Below, piece by piece: positions 1-7,599 of a stretch of DNA of 23,468 bases. Position numbers and translations under genes: made by a program. This DNA comes from WJKP01 sp964531215 (lineage in GTDB: Bacteria; Patescibacteriota; Patescibacteriia; CAIXNZ01), in the NCBI GenBank assembly GCA_964531215.1, contig CAZHFK010000014.1:1-23468 (forward strand), in the 5' to 3' direction. Below the pieces are notes generated by a model. It saw nothing but the letters and a program-made list of their open reading frames with translations, was not told the origin of the DNA and ran no database searches. Position 1 is the stretch's first letter; each line of letters starts with the position of its first letter.

Positions 1-373
1 TTTTATCTTTTACATCCAGCGCTGGCCGATTTTGCCGATAAGTTTTTAAACGTCGTTCGGCCTCTTTTTTTTCTTCAGCGATTTTTTTATTTAAATATTC
101 TTGACTAACATTAAGTGAATTAATTGCTGATTGATCAAAAATTCCTTCACCACTTTCAGTAATAGCGCCAATTGCGTATTCTTCATGACCGGGGGCGCCG
201 ATTTTACGCGGAACCACCAAGTCAAGCGGTAAGTTTAGTTTTTTGGCGATTTCAAAAGCATTAACTATACCGCCACGTGGCAAGGCAATAATAACCTTAT
301 CTTTTTGGTTTTTAAATTTTTTTAATTCCTGAGCCATTTTTTGGCCGGCGTTTTCGCGATTTTTAAAGATCAT
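1..373 (-). CDS. Phosphoribosyltransferase-family protein, C-terminus cut off by window edge
   Basis: The reading frame opens with ATG at 373 and runs off the left edge after 124 codons. The translation begins MIFKNRENAGQKMAQELKKF and continues with VIIALPRGGIVNAFEIAKKL, then LDLVVPRKIGAPGHEEYAIG. The 'ALPRGG' turn followed by 'VVPRKIGAP' and 'EYAIGAI' is typical of the stand-alone type I PRTases predicted as 'putative phosphoribosyl transferase', which in some bacteria are fused to hydrolase domains. The PRPP-binding loop would lie beyond the window. No substrate can be assigned. It starts 12 bases after the stop of the L,D-transpeptidase gene on the same strand, so the two are probably co-transcribed. 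No Shine-Dalgarno motif precedes it. Family call is fairly sure; the function is open. Confidence 0.8.
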   Translation of the reverse strand, partial: MIFKNRENAGQKMAQELKKFKNQKDKVIIALPRGGIVNAFEIAKKLNLPLDLVVPRKIGAPGHEEYAIGAITESGEGIFDQSAINSLNVSQEYLNKKIAEEKKEAERRLKTYRQNRPALDVKDK

Positions 374-385
374 ATGTCGAAATTA

Positions 386-1153
386 TTAATTAATAATTAC
401 AGGGGTATCAATAGAAGTTAGATTATAAAGGTGTTCCATGTCTTCATAACGAACATTGACGCACCCACCAGAAACTCTTTCTTTTCCAAATTTATCATGC
501 CAGTAAGCGCCATGAATGTAATAGCGCAGGCCATTAACAGTGCCAAAATACATATTCCATTTAGTATTGGGAAGGTTGTAATAATGTTTGATTGGATATT
601 TTTTAATTATTTTAAATTCACCTAAAGGCGTTGGAGTCTCTGGTTTGCCGGTGGAAACAGGCAAAGTATCTACTAAAATATCATTAATGAAAAATTTTAA
701 ATTTAAATCGCTTGTACTGACTTCAATTCTTTTGGTTATTTTAGTCGCTCGAGGATCAGTAGGGGAATAATTATTATAAATTTCAGTGCTATCTAAATAG
801 CCATCATTATCAGTATCGCGAAGCATTAAATTAGTACCAAGTTTTATTTCCCAAGCATCATTTAAACCGTCATTATCAGTATCAGCTTCACGCATAGTTA
901 GTTGGGGGTGTTTGGGTGAATAATTATTCGCAACTTCAATGCCGTCATTATATCCATCTTTGTCAGTGTCAGCATCATACCAAAACGTTTGATAAATGGC
1001 TTTTTCCTGGTAATTGCTTAAGCCGTCCTTATCATCGTCAAGATAAACATCGGGATTATAAGCCCAGGAAAAAGAAGCAATAAAAACTGTTATTAATAAA
1101 ACAATGATAAAAATAATAAAATGATATTTTTTGTGATCTTCAATTATTTCCAT
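386..1153 (-). CDS. Membrane-anchored L,D-transpeptidase (YkuD) with calcium-binding-type DxDxDG repeats
   Basis: The 255-residue protein has three parts. A short cytoplasmic N-terminus and one hydrophobic segment (about residues 11-32) form a signal anchor. Residues 38-135 hold four Asp-rich repeats of the thrombospondin type 3 kind (DDDKDG, DADTDKDG, EADTDNDG, RDTDNDG), which normally bind calcium. Residues about 142-255 are a YkuD L,D-transpeptidase domain, with the strand leading to STGKPETPTPLGEF, His214 in 'YIHGAYWH', and the catalytic motif SGGCVN with Cys231. The enzyme should form 3-3 cross-links in peptidoglycan, or attach proteins to it, outside the membrane. The final motif reads SGGC rather than the commoner SHGC, a known variant position. 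Expression probably comes from the extended -10 at 1184-1192. Family assignment is firm; the role of the repeats as a calcium-dependent spacer is inference. Confidence 0.93.
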   Translation of the reverse strand: MEIIEDHKKYHFIIFIIVLLITVFIASFSWAYNPDVYLDDDKDGLSNYQEKAIYQTFWYDADTDKDGYNDGIEVANNYSPKHPQLTMREADTDNDGLNDAWEIKLGTNLMLRDTDNDGYLDSTEIYNNYSPTDPRATKITKRIEVSTSDLNLKFFINDILVDTLPVSTGKPETPTPLGEFKIIKKYPIKHYYNLPNTKWNMYFGTVNGLRYYIHGAYWHDKFGKERVSGGCVNVRYEDMEHLYNLTSIDTPVIIN

Positions 1154-1183
1154 ATGTTTTAATTAAAAATATTACTTGATTAA

Positions 1184-1192
1184 ATTATACCA
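1184..1192 (-). promoter_or_regulatory. Extended -10 promoter for the L,D-transpeptidase gene
   Basis: On the minus strand the sequence reads TGGTATAAT, a full TGn extension with a consensus -10 hexamer (1189-1184). No good -35 hexamer is seen 17 bases upstream, as is common for extended -10 promoters. The start of transcription would be near 1177, giving a leader of about 24 nt. It is back to back with the promoter at 1206-1214. Confidence 0.6.
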
Positions 1193-1205
1193 TTTTTTTG
1201 ATTAA

Positions 1206-1214
1206 TGTTATAAT
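1206..1214 (+). promoter_or_regulatory. Extended -10 promoter giving a probably leaderless presenilin-like mRNA
   Basis: TGTTATAAT, with the consensus hexamer at 1209-1214. The ATG of the downstream gene is at 1221, only 7 nt after the hexamer, which is where transcription would begin. The mRNA would therefore have no 5' leader. No Shine-Dalgarno motif is present. The same TGn-TATAAT form recurs at 1184-1192 and 7560-7568. Confidence 0.6.
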
Positions 1215-1220
1215 GAAAAC

Positions 1221-2046
1221 ATGAAATTATCATTAAGACATTTTTTTAATTTTAGTTTTTTGTTTGAGCTTTTTTTGTTTGTTTTTACCATGTATTTATC
1301 AATTGGTGTGGCTTTGAGTTTGTTGCAAAAAGCTCCTGTCCAGGCTTCGGCATCAGCCGAAGGTTTATCAGCCTGGCAGTTTATAATTATGTTTATTGTG
1401 GCAACTGTTATTTTATTGGTAATTTTAAAATATTTTAAAAAACCTTGGGTAATTCAGGGATTATTTTATTTGGCAATTATTGAAGGGCTTTTATTTTTTA
1501 GTCAGGCTTTTTTTGATTGGCCTAATTTTTTATACGTTGTTGCGTTTCTTTTATTGTCTTGGGCTTTTTATCGTAATATTTTTATTCATAATGTGATAAT
1601 TGTTTTGGCTGTCAGTGCGATTGCCGTGATTTTTGGTTTGAATTTTATGCCTTCAGCTGTAATTTTAATTTTATTATTTTTAGCTATTTATGATTTTTGG
1701 GCGGTTTATAAGACTAAACATATGGTTAAAATGTTTAGCGGTATGGCTAAGGCTAAAGTTCATTTTTCTTTGATTATCCCGCAGAGTTTTAAATCTTTAT
1801 TTAAAAAAACAAAAACAGTCAGTCCTTCAATTGAATTTATGTTTTTAGGCACCGGTGATTTGGCTTTGCCTGCTATTTTGGTTGTTTCCAGTTTGAAAAT
1901 TAGTCAATTAACCGCTTTGTTAACCGCATTGGGCGCAGTTTGTGGTTTTATTTTTCTTTATATTTTATTTATTACTCAGGAAAAAAGAGCTCCCATGCCG
2001 GGATTGCCCCCCATAATTTTGGGCACTTTGCTTGGGTTTTTAGCTT
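1221..2046 (+). CDS. Presenilin / signal-peptide-peptidase-like GxGD intramembrane aspartyl protease, 3' end lost in assembly gap
   Basis: 275 residues are visible before the run of Ns. The protein is highly hydrophobic, with about eight or nine membrane segments. It carries the marks of the A22 (presenilin/SPP) family. The first catalytic aspartate is in 'IYDFWAVYKTKHM' (Tyr157-Asp158). The second is in 'MFLGTGDLALPAIL' (Gly210-Thr211-Gly212-Asp213). Near the end, 'PGLPPIILGTLLG' (Pro260-Gly261-Leu262) corresponds to the PAL motif that shapes the active site, with Gly in place of Ala. A polar loop at about 163-204 separates the two aspartate helices. Members cut transmembrane helices inside the lipid bilayer; archaeal homologues are the closest known type outside eukaryotes. 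The substrate is unknown. Only a few C-terminal residues should be missing, because the last helix is already under way. It lies immediately upstream of archease and rtcB, though the gap hides the junction. Confidence 0.85.
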
Positions 2047-2056
2047 NNNNNNNNNN
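2047..2056. other. Assembly gap (ten Ns)
   Basis: Ten Ns separate the presenilin-like gene from archease. A fixed run of ten is a usual scaffolding placeholder, so the true length is unknown. By chance the reading frame stays open across it, which would create a false 414-residue fusion protein; the two halves are separate families. Confidence 0.95.
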
Positions 2057-2057
2057 T

Positions 2058-2465
2058 ATGACGCACTATGAAAATTTGGAACATACAGCTGATTTGAAAA
2101 TTAGAGCTTTGGGTGCAAATAAAAAAGAAGTATTTATTAATATGGCTAAAGGTATGTTTGATAATATGGTTGATCAGCAGAATTTATTAAAAGATGGGCC
2201 GATTAAAAGAGAAATTAAGATTGATTCCGTTGATTTACAGTCGCTTTTGGTAGATTTTTTAAGTGAATTACTTTATTTAAGTGATACTAATGATGAAATT
2301 TATAATGAATTTGAATTAAGTTTTAAGGATTTAAAATTGAAAGCCAGAGTTATGGGCTATAAAGTTAAAAAGATTAAATTAGATATTAAAGCAGTCACTT
2401 ATAATGATTTAGTTATTAAAGAAAAAGATGATCAATGGATTGCCGAAGTTGTTTTTGATATTTAA
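2058..2465 (+). CDS. Archease, RtcB-activating protein
   Basis: The ATG at 2058, two bases after the gap, begins MTHYENLEHTADLKIRALG, the usual archease N-terminus with the 'EHTAD' signature (Asp12). The frame gives 135 residues, the normal family length, and ends in '...WIAEVVFDI', where the near-terminal aspartate (Asp134) is also conserved in the family. Archease speeds guanylylation and turnover of the RNA ligase RtcB and widens its nucleotide use. The rtcB gene begins 16 bases downstream, which strongly supports the assignment. Because the gap abuts the start, an upstream start cannot be excluded, but the family alignment fits this one. Confidence 0.9.
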   Translation: MTHYENLEHTADLKIRALGANKKEVFINMAKGMFDNMVDQQNLLKDGPIKREIKIDSVDLQSLLVDFLSELLYLSDTNDEIYNEFELSFKDLKLKARVMGYKVKKIKLDIKAVTYNDLVIKEKDDQWIAEVVFDI

Positions 2466-2481
2466 AATTAATAATTAAATT

Positions 2482-3927
2482 ATGCCCAATAAAGATGATT
2501 TAAATAAAATTTCCGATTATCTTTATAAAATCCCTAAAGATTATAGTAAAGATATGAATGTGCCGGTGCACGTTTATACTAATGAAAAAATGCTTGATTT
2601 GATTACCAAAGACCGTTCATTGGACCAGGCTGTTAATGTAGCGACTTTGCCGGGTATTTTAAAATATTCTTTAGCTATGCCTGATATTCATCAAGGCTAT
2701 GGGTTTCCGATTGGCGGAGTTGCTGCGATTAAATGGGACGGAGGAGTTATTTCACCGGGCGGAGTCGGTTATGATATTAATTGCGGTGTTAGGTTTTTAA
2801 TCAGTCGGATTACCAAACCAGAATTAGAGCCCCAATTCGAAAGATTAATTGATGCTTTATACGAAACAGTGCCCAGCGGTTTGGGTAAAAGTGGTAAGTT
2901 ATCAGTTAGTCAAAAAGAATTAGATGAAGTTTTAAGTGGAGGTATTGATTGGGCAATCAAAAAAGGTTTTGCTTCTGAAGAGGATAAAAATCATTGTGAG
3001 GAAAACGGCCGGCTAAAATTAGCTGATCCTGATAAAGTTTCAGATCAAGCTAAAAAACGCGGCCATGATCAAATCGGCACCTTGGGATCTGGCAACCATT
3101 TTTTAGAGGTTCAGTATATAGCCAAGATTTTTAATAAAGAAATTGCTCAAGTATTCGGACTTTTTAAAAATCAAATCGTGGTCATGATTCATACTGGTTC
3201 ACGTGGTTTAGGGCATCAGGTTTGCACCGATTATATTAAAAAATTAAATAAAAAAATAAAGGAATGGAATTTGGATTTGCCTGACCGGGAATTGATTTAT
3301 GCTCCATTAGATTCTCAAGAGGGTAAAGATTATTTTGCGGCTATGAGTTCGGCTGCTAATTTTGCCTGGAATAACCGGCAATATCTTACCTATTTAACCA
3401 GGCAAGTTTTTGAGGATGAATTAGGTGCGGATAAATCCCATTTGCGTTTGGTTTATGATGTAGCTCATAATATGGCTAAAAAGGAAAAGTATAAGATTGA
3501 AAGTCAAGAAGTTGAAGTTTGTTTGCATCGTAAAGGAGCAACTCGGGGATTTGGCCCCCGTAATCCTCATATCCCAAAAGATTATGAAAATACAGGTCAA
3601 CCGATTCTTATACCGGGTAGTATGGGCACTTCTTCTTTTATTTTAGCCGGAACTCAATTGGCCGAAGAGCAAACTTTTGGTTCAGTTTGTCATGGCGCGG
3701 GCCGACGTATGTCCCGTTCAGCAGCTAAAAAACAGGTTTCTGGCCAGCAAATTAAAGAAGAATTAGCCAAAAGAGGTATTTTGATTCGTTGTCCTTCATT
3801 ATCGGATATAGCAGAAGAAGCGCCTTTGGCTTATAAAGACATTGATAATGTAGTTAAAATAGTTGTTCAGGCTGGCTTAGCTCAAAAAGTCGCTCAAATG
3901 TATCCCTTAGGCGTTGTTAAAGGTTAA
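2482..3927 (+). CDS. rtcB: RNA-splicing ligase RtcB
   Basis: RtcB joins RNA 2',3'-cyclic phosphate (or 3'-phosphate) ends to 5'-OH ends using GTP and Mn2+, for tRNA splicing or RNA repair. The 481-residue protein has all expected metal ligands: Asp98 and Cys101 in 'GYDINCGVRF', His206 in 'GSGNHFLEV', His237 in 'MIHTGSRGLGHQV' and His329 in 'YDVAHNMA'. The guanylylated His404 sits in 'CHGAGRRMSRS'. Length and the position of His404 match the well-studied archaeal enzyme. The gene follows archease with a 16-nt spacer and no Shine-Dalgarno motif (the start is preceded by AATTAAATT). No tRNA intron is seen in the window, so repair is as likely a role as splicing. Confidence 0.96.
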   Translation: MPNKDDLNKISDYLYKIPKDYSKDMNVPVHVYTNEKMLDLITKDRSLDQAVNVATLPGILKYSLAMPDIHQGYGFPIGGVAAIKWDGGVISPGGVGYDINCGVRFLISRITKPELEPQFERLIDALYETVPSGLGKSGKLSVSQKELDEVLSGGIDWAIKKGFASEEDKNHCEENGRLKLADPDKVSDQAKKRGHDQIGTLGSGNHFLEVQYIAKIFNKEIAQVFGLFKNQIVVMIHTGSRGLGHQVCTDYIKKLNKKIKEWNLDLPDRELIYAPLDSQEGKDYFAAMSSAANFAWNNRQYLTYLTRQVFEDELGADKSHLRLVYDVAHNMAKKEKYKIESQEVEVCLHRKGATRGFGPRNPHIPKDYENTGQPILIPGSMGTSSFILAGTQLAEEQTFGSVCHGAGRRMSRSAAKKQVSGQQIKEELAKRGILIRCPSLSDIAEEAPLAYKDIDNVVKIVVQAGLAQKVAQMYPLGVVKG

Positions 3928-3936
3928 TTTTTGCGA

Positions 3937-3942
3937 TATAAT
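3937..3942 (+). promoter_or_regulatory. Candidate -10 element upstream of dnaE
   Basis: TATAAT lies in the 67-base gap between rtcB and dnaE. Transcription would start near 3949, giving a leader of about 46 nt. There is no clear -35. A weak CCC/GGG inverted repeat at about 3953-3971 lies in the leader and is probably not meaningful. Confidence 0.35.
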
Positions 3943-3994
3943 TTTAATATAACCCTATTTGTTTAATTGGGATAAGTTTAATTTGTAATTATCT

Positions 3995-6900
3995 ATGAAG
4001 TTTGTCCCGCTACATGTTCACAGCCATTATAGTTTGCTGGATGGAATGACTAAAATAGATGATTTGCTTGATAAAGCTAAGGCTGATGGTATGCCGGCTA
4101 TTGCTTTGACTGACCATGGCTCAATGTATGGTATTATTGAGTTTTATCAAAAGGCTAAAAAAGCCGGGATAAAGCCTATTTTAGGCGTGGAAGCTTATAT
4201 GGCCCCTTATGGTATTTTAAATAAGCGAGCCAATATTGATGAAGAAAATTACCACTTGGTGCTTTTAGCGAAAAATAATATTGGTTATCAAAATTTATTA
4301 AAACTTGTTTCCAAGGCTTATTTGGATGGATTTTATTATAAACCAAGAATAGATTTTGAAATATTAGAAAGATATCATGAAGGTTTAATTGCTTTGTCAG
4401 CCTGTTTAAAAGGAGAAATACCTAATGCCATTTTAACTTATAAAGATGATAAAAAAATAGAAAGCGTTTTGCAAAAATATTTGAATATTTTTGCAAAAGA
4501 TGATTTTTATTTAGAACTACAACATCATCCTAATGAACCCAAACAGGCCATAGTTAATAAAAAATTAGTTGAATTGGCCCAAAAACATAATTTAGGCTTA
4601 GTCGCAACCAATGATACTCATTATCTTAATACCGAAGATGCCAAGGCGCAGGATATTTTATTATGTATTCAGACTAACCGAAAAATAGCCGAGACCAATC
4701 GAATGACAATGATGCACGATGATTTTTCTTTACGTTCAACAAAGCAAATGATAAAAGATTTCAAAGATTATCCTGAAGCAATAACTAATACTGAAAAAAT
4801 AGCTGATTTATGCAATGTTGATTTAGAATTTGGCAAAAATATTTTACCTGATTTTGAAGTCCCAGAAGGTCAGACAGCTGATCAATATTTAAAAAAGATT
4901 TGTTATCAAGGCTTGGTTGAACGTTATGGCGGTGAATTAAAGTCTGATTTTGATTGGCAGGTTGATGAAAATAAAATATTAACTAAATCATTAAGTCAAG
5001 AATTTAAGAAAAAAGATATTTTGGATAGATTGGACTATGAATTATCAATTATTTTTAAAACTGGTTTTTCTTCTTATTTTTTGATTGTCGCCGATTTTAT
5101 TATTTGGGCTAAGGAAAATGGGATTGTAGTCGGTCCGGGTAGAGGCTCGGCAGCCGGTTCTTTAGTTGCTTATTTAACTCAAATTACCAATATTGGTCCC
5201 TTGGCTTATGATTTAATTTTTGAAAGATTTTTAAATCCTGATCGTATATCAATGCCCGATATTGATACTGATTTTGCTGATATTCGTCGTGAAGACGTAA
5301 TTAATTATGTTGAAGAAAAATATGGGAAAAGACATGTTTCACAGATAATTACATTTGGGACTATGGCTGCTCGGGCAGCTGTTCGTGATGTTGGCCGAGC
5401 CTTGGGAGTCGCTTATGGTTATTGTGATAAAATTGCCAAAATGATCCCCATGAATATGAAATTGGCAGTAGCTTTGGAAAAAGCCGCAGAATTAAAAGAT
5501 GAATATAAAAACAACAAAGAATGCAAAGAAATAATTGATAATGCTATTAAATTGGAGGGGGGATGCCGTCATTCTTCAACTCATGCTTGCGGAGTTTTAA
5601 TTACACCAGATCCGTTGACCAATTTTGTGCCGTTACAATATTCTTCAAGTAGTGATAATGCTATTGTTTCTCAATATTCTTTGCATCCGGTTGAAGATTT
5701 GGGACTTTTAAAAATGGATTTTTTGGGATTGCGCAATTTAACAATTATTGAAAATGCTTTGGAAAATATTGAAAAAATTCATGAGGAAAAAATCAATATT
5801 GACGATTTGGGCTTAGAAGATAAAAAAACTTATCAACTTTTACAAAAAGGCGAGACAACCGGTGTATTTCAATTGGAATCAGGTGGTATGAAAAGATATT
5901 TAAAGCAATTAAAACCAAATGAGTTTGAGGATATTATCGCGATGGTTGCCTTGTATCGTCCGGGACCGATGGAATTGATCCCTCAATATATTAGCAATAA
6001 ACATGGCAAGACCAAGCCCAGTTATTTACATGAAAAATTAAAGCCTATTTTATCAAAAACCAATGGCATAGCTATTTATCAGGAACAATTAATGGAAATA
6101 GCACGTTCTTTGGCCGGATTTACTTTAGCGGAAGCTGATGTTTTAAGAAAAGCAGTTGGTAAAAAAATTAAAAAATTACTAATTGAACAAAAAAATAAAT
6201 TTATTGAAGGTTGCTTGAAAAATAATATTGATAAAAAGACTGCTAAACAGGTTTTTGCTTTTATGGAACCATTTGCCGGGTATGGATTTAATCGTTCTCA
6301 TGCCGCTTGTTATGCTTTAATTGCTTATCAGACAGCTTATTTAAAAGCCAATTACCCGGTAGAATTTATGGCTGCCTTGTTGACTTCTGATTTGGATAAT
6401 ATAGAAAGGGTGGCCGTGGAAGTAAATGAATGTCGGGCAATGGGTATAGAAGTTTTGCCGCCGGATATTAATGAAAGTTATACGCGTTTTACTGTTGTGG
6501 CTGAAAGTTTAAAGCAAGGCAAGCCTAGAATTAGGTTTGGTCTTTCGGCTATAAAAAATGTCGGTTTGAATCTGACTAAAGCCATTATTCATGAAAGAAA
6601 ATCCAATGGTCGCTTTGAAGGCTTGGAAGATTTTTTATCTAGGATTAATGATAAAGATTTAAATAAAAAATCTTTGGAAAGTTTAATTAAAAGCGGCGCT
6701 TTGGATCAATTTGGTGATCGTTATGAAATGTTAATGAATATGGATAAATTATTGAATTTTATAAAAATTATTAATTCACAGGAGAATAGTTGCCAAGACA
6801 GTTTATTTGCTTTGACTGAAGATAATATTAAATATAATTTGCAATTAGAAAAATTTGAACCGGTTAATAAAAAGGATGCGTTAGCCTGGGAAAAAGAATT

Positions 6901-7537
6901 ATTGGGTCTTTATATTTCCGATCATCCTTTCAGTGATTATCAGGAAGAATTAAAAGATTATGTTTTTACAACTCATAGTATTAAAAAAGGGTTGGGCATC
7001 GGCAATATTAGAATTGCCGGTGTTATTAATAATATTAAAAAGGTAATTACTCAAAAGGGGGATATGATGCTTTTTGTTAATATTGAAGATACTTATGACA
7101 GTTTGGAAATAATTGTTTTTCCCAGTATTTATACTCAAACAAAAGAAAATTGGGTAGAAGATAATGTTGTTATTATTAGCGGGACTGTTTCTCAAAAAGA
7201 CGGTGAGCATAAAGTTATTTGTAATGAAGTTAAAATTTTGAGTCTAGAAATATTATCGGAATTAAAGAGTAAATTGAAGAAAGTTAATACGCAAATACAA
7301 AATCAGGGTAAAAATTTTTTTATATTTTTTAAAAAAGTTATTACCGCTGAAACAATTTCAAGATTAAACAATCTTTTAAGTAAAACATCGGGGCAAAATA
7401 AAGTTTATTTGGCTGTACCGATTGATAATGAACGGTTTAAGAAAATTGAAACCAGTTTTTATGCTGATTTTGAAGATCCTGTTTTACAAAAAGAATTAAA
7501 TAGTTTAGCCGAAGTCCGGTTTGTCAAATTGATTTAA
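3995..7537 (+). CDS. dnaE: DNA polymerase III alpha subunit
   Basis: The replicative polymerase (DnaE type, 1180 residues, normal length). The N-terminal PHP domain begins 'FVPLHVHSHYSLLDG' with metal-type histidines His7, His9 and His11, and continues with 'ALTDHGSMYG' and 'TNDTHYLN'. Its well-kept His/Asp residues suggest that it may still be active in proofreading, as in some DnaE proteins. The polymerase core contains 'VVGPGRGSAAGSLVAY' and the catalytic pair in 'MPDIDTDF' (Asp422 and Asp424); the third catalytic aspartate is probably Asp575 in 'KMDFLGLRNLT'. Tandem helix-hairpin-helix ('GLSAIKNVG') and an OB-fold segment (about 1000-1080, 'IRIAGVINNIKK') follow. There is no intein or frameshift. 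No Shine-Dalgarno motif precedes the ATG. Confidence 0.97.
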   Translation: MKFVPLHVHSHYSLLDGMTKIDDLLDKAKADGMPAIALTDHGSMYGIIEFYQKAKKAGIKPILGVEAYMAPYGILNKRANIDEENYHLVLLAKNNIGYQNLLKLVSKAYLDGFYYKPRIDFEILERYHEGLIALSACLKGEIPNAILTYKDDKKIESVLQKYLNIFAKDDFYLELQHHPNEPKQAIVNKKLVELAQKHNLGLVATNDTHYLNTEDAKAQDILLCIQTNRKIAETNRMTMMHDDFSLRSTKQMIKDFKDYPEAITNTEKIADLCNVDLEFGKNILPDFEVPEGQTADQYLKKICYQGLVERYGGELKSDFDWQVDENKILTKSLSQEFKKKDILDRLDYELSIIFKTGFSSYFLIVADFIIWAKENGIVVGPGRGSAAGSLVAYLTQITNIGPLAYDLIFERFLNPDRISMPDIDTDFADIRREDVINYVEEKYGKRHVSQIITFGTMAARAAVRDVGRALGVAYGYCDKIAKMIPMNMKLAVALEKAAELKDEYKNNKECKEIIDNAIKLEGGCRHSSTHACGVLITPDPLTNFVPLQYSSSSDNAIVSQYSLHPVEDLGLLKMDFLGLRNLTIIENALENIEKIHEEKINIDDLGLEDKKTYQLLQKGETTGVFQLESGGMKRYLKQLKPNEFEDIIAMVALYRPGPMELIPQYISNKHGKTKPSYLHEKLKPILSKTNGIAIYQEQLMEIARSLAGFTLAEADVLRKAVGKKIKKLLIEQKNKFIEGCLKNNIDKKTAKQVFAFMEPFAGYGFNRSHAACYALIAYQTAYLKANYPVEFMAALLTSDLDNIERVAVEVNECRAMGIEVLPPDINESYTRFTVVAESLKQGKPRIRFGLSAIKNVGLNLTKAIIHERKSNGRFEGLEDFLSRINDKDLNKKSLESLIKSGALDQFGDRYEMLMNMDKLLNFIKIINSQENSCQDSLFALTEDNIKYNLQLEKFEPVNKKDALAWEKELLGLYISDHPFSDYQEELKDYVFTTHSIKKGLGIGNIRIAGVINNIKKVITQKGDMMLFVNIEDTYDSLEIIVFPSIYTQTKENWVEDNVVIISGTVSQKDGEHKVICNEVKILSLEILSELKSKLKKVNTQIQNQGKNFFIFFKKVITAETISRLNNLLSKTSGQNKVYLAVPIDNERFKKIETSFYADFEDPVLQKELNSLAEVRFVKLI

Positions 7538-7559
7538 ACTTTAAAAAATAAATAAAATT

Positions 7560-7568
7560 TGTTATAAT
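7560..7568 (+). promoter_or_regulatory. Extended -10 promoter for the 376-residue membrane-anchored protein
   Basis: TGTTATAAT, with the consensus -10 at 7563-7568, 22 bases after the dnaE stop. Transcription should begin near 7575, exactly where a four-codon ORF begins; the main start codon is at 7600. Confidence 0.55.
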
Positions 7569-7574
7569 AAAATC

Positions 7575-7589
7575 ATGATAATTAAATAA
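7575..7589 (+). other. Four-codon leaderless upstream ORF (M-I-I-K-stop)
   Basis: ATG at 7575 lies 7 nt after the -10 hexamer, the same spacing as the leaderless start at 1221. It reads four codons and stops 10 nt before the main ATG at 7600. It may be translated and re-initiate into the main gene, or it may be chance in AT-rich sequence. Confidence 0.25.
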
Positions 7590-7599
7590 AAATAAAATT

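Noticed and set aside
1221..2465. A single 414-residue protein across the Ns
   Set aside because: The N-terminal part is a membrane protease and the C-terminal part is a complete archease beginning at its own ATG; the frame match across an arbitrary ten-N gap is chance.
3953..3971. CCC...GGG hairpin upstream of dnaE
   Set aside because: Only a few pairs, no T run; likely chance.
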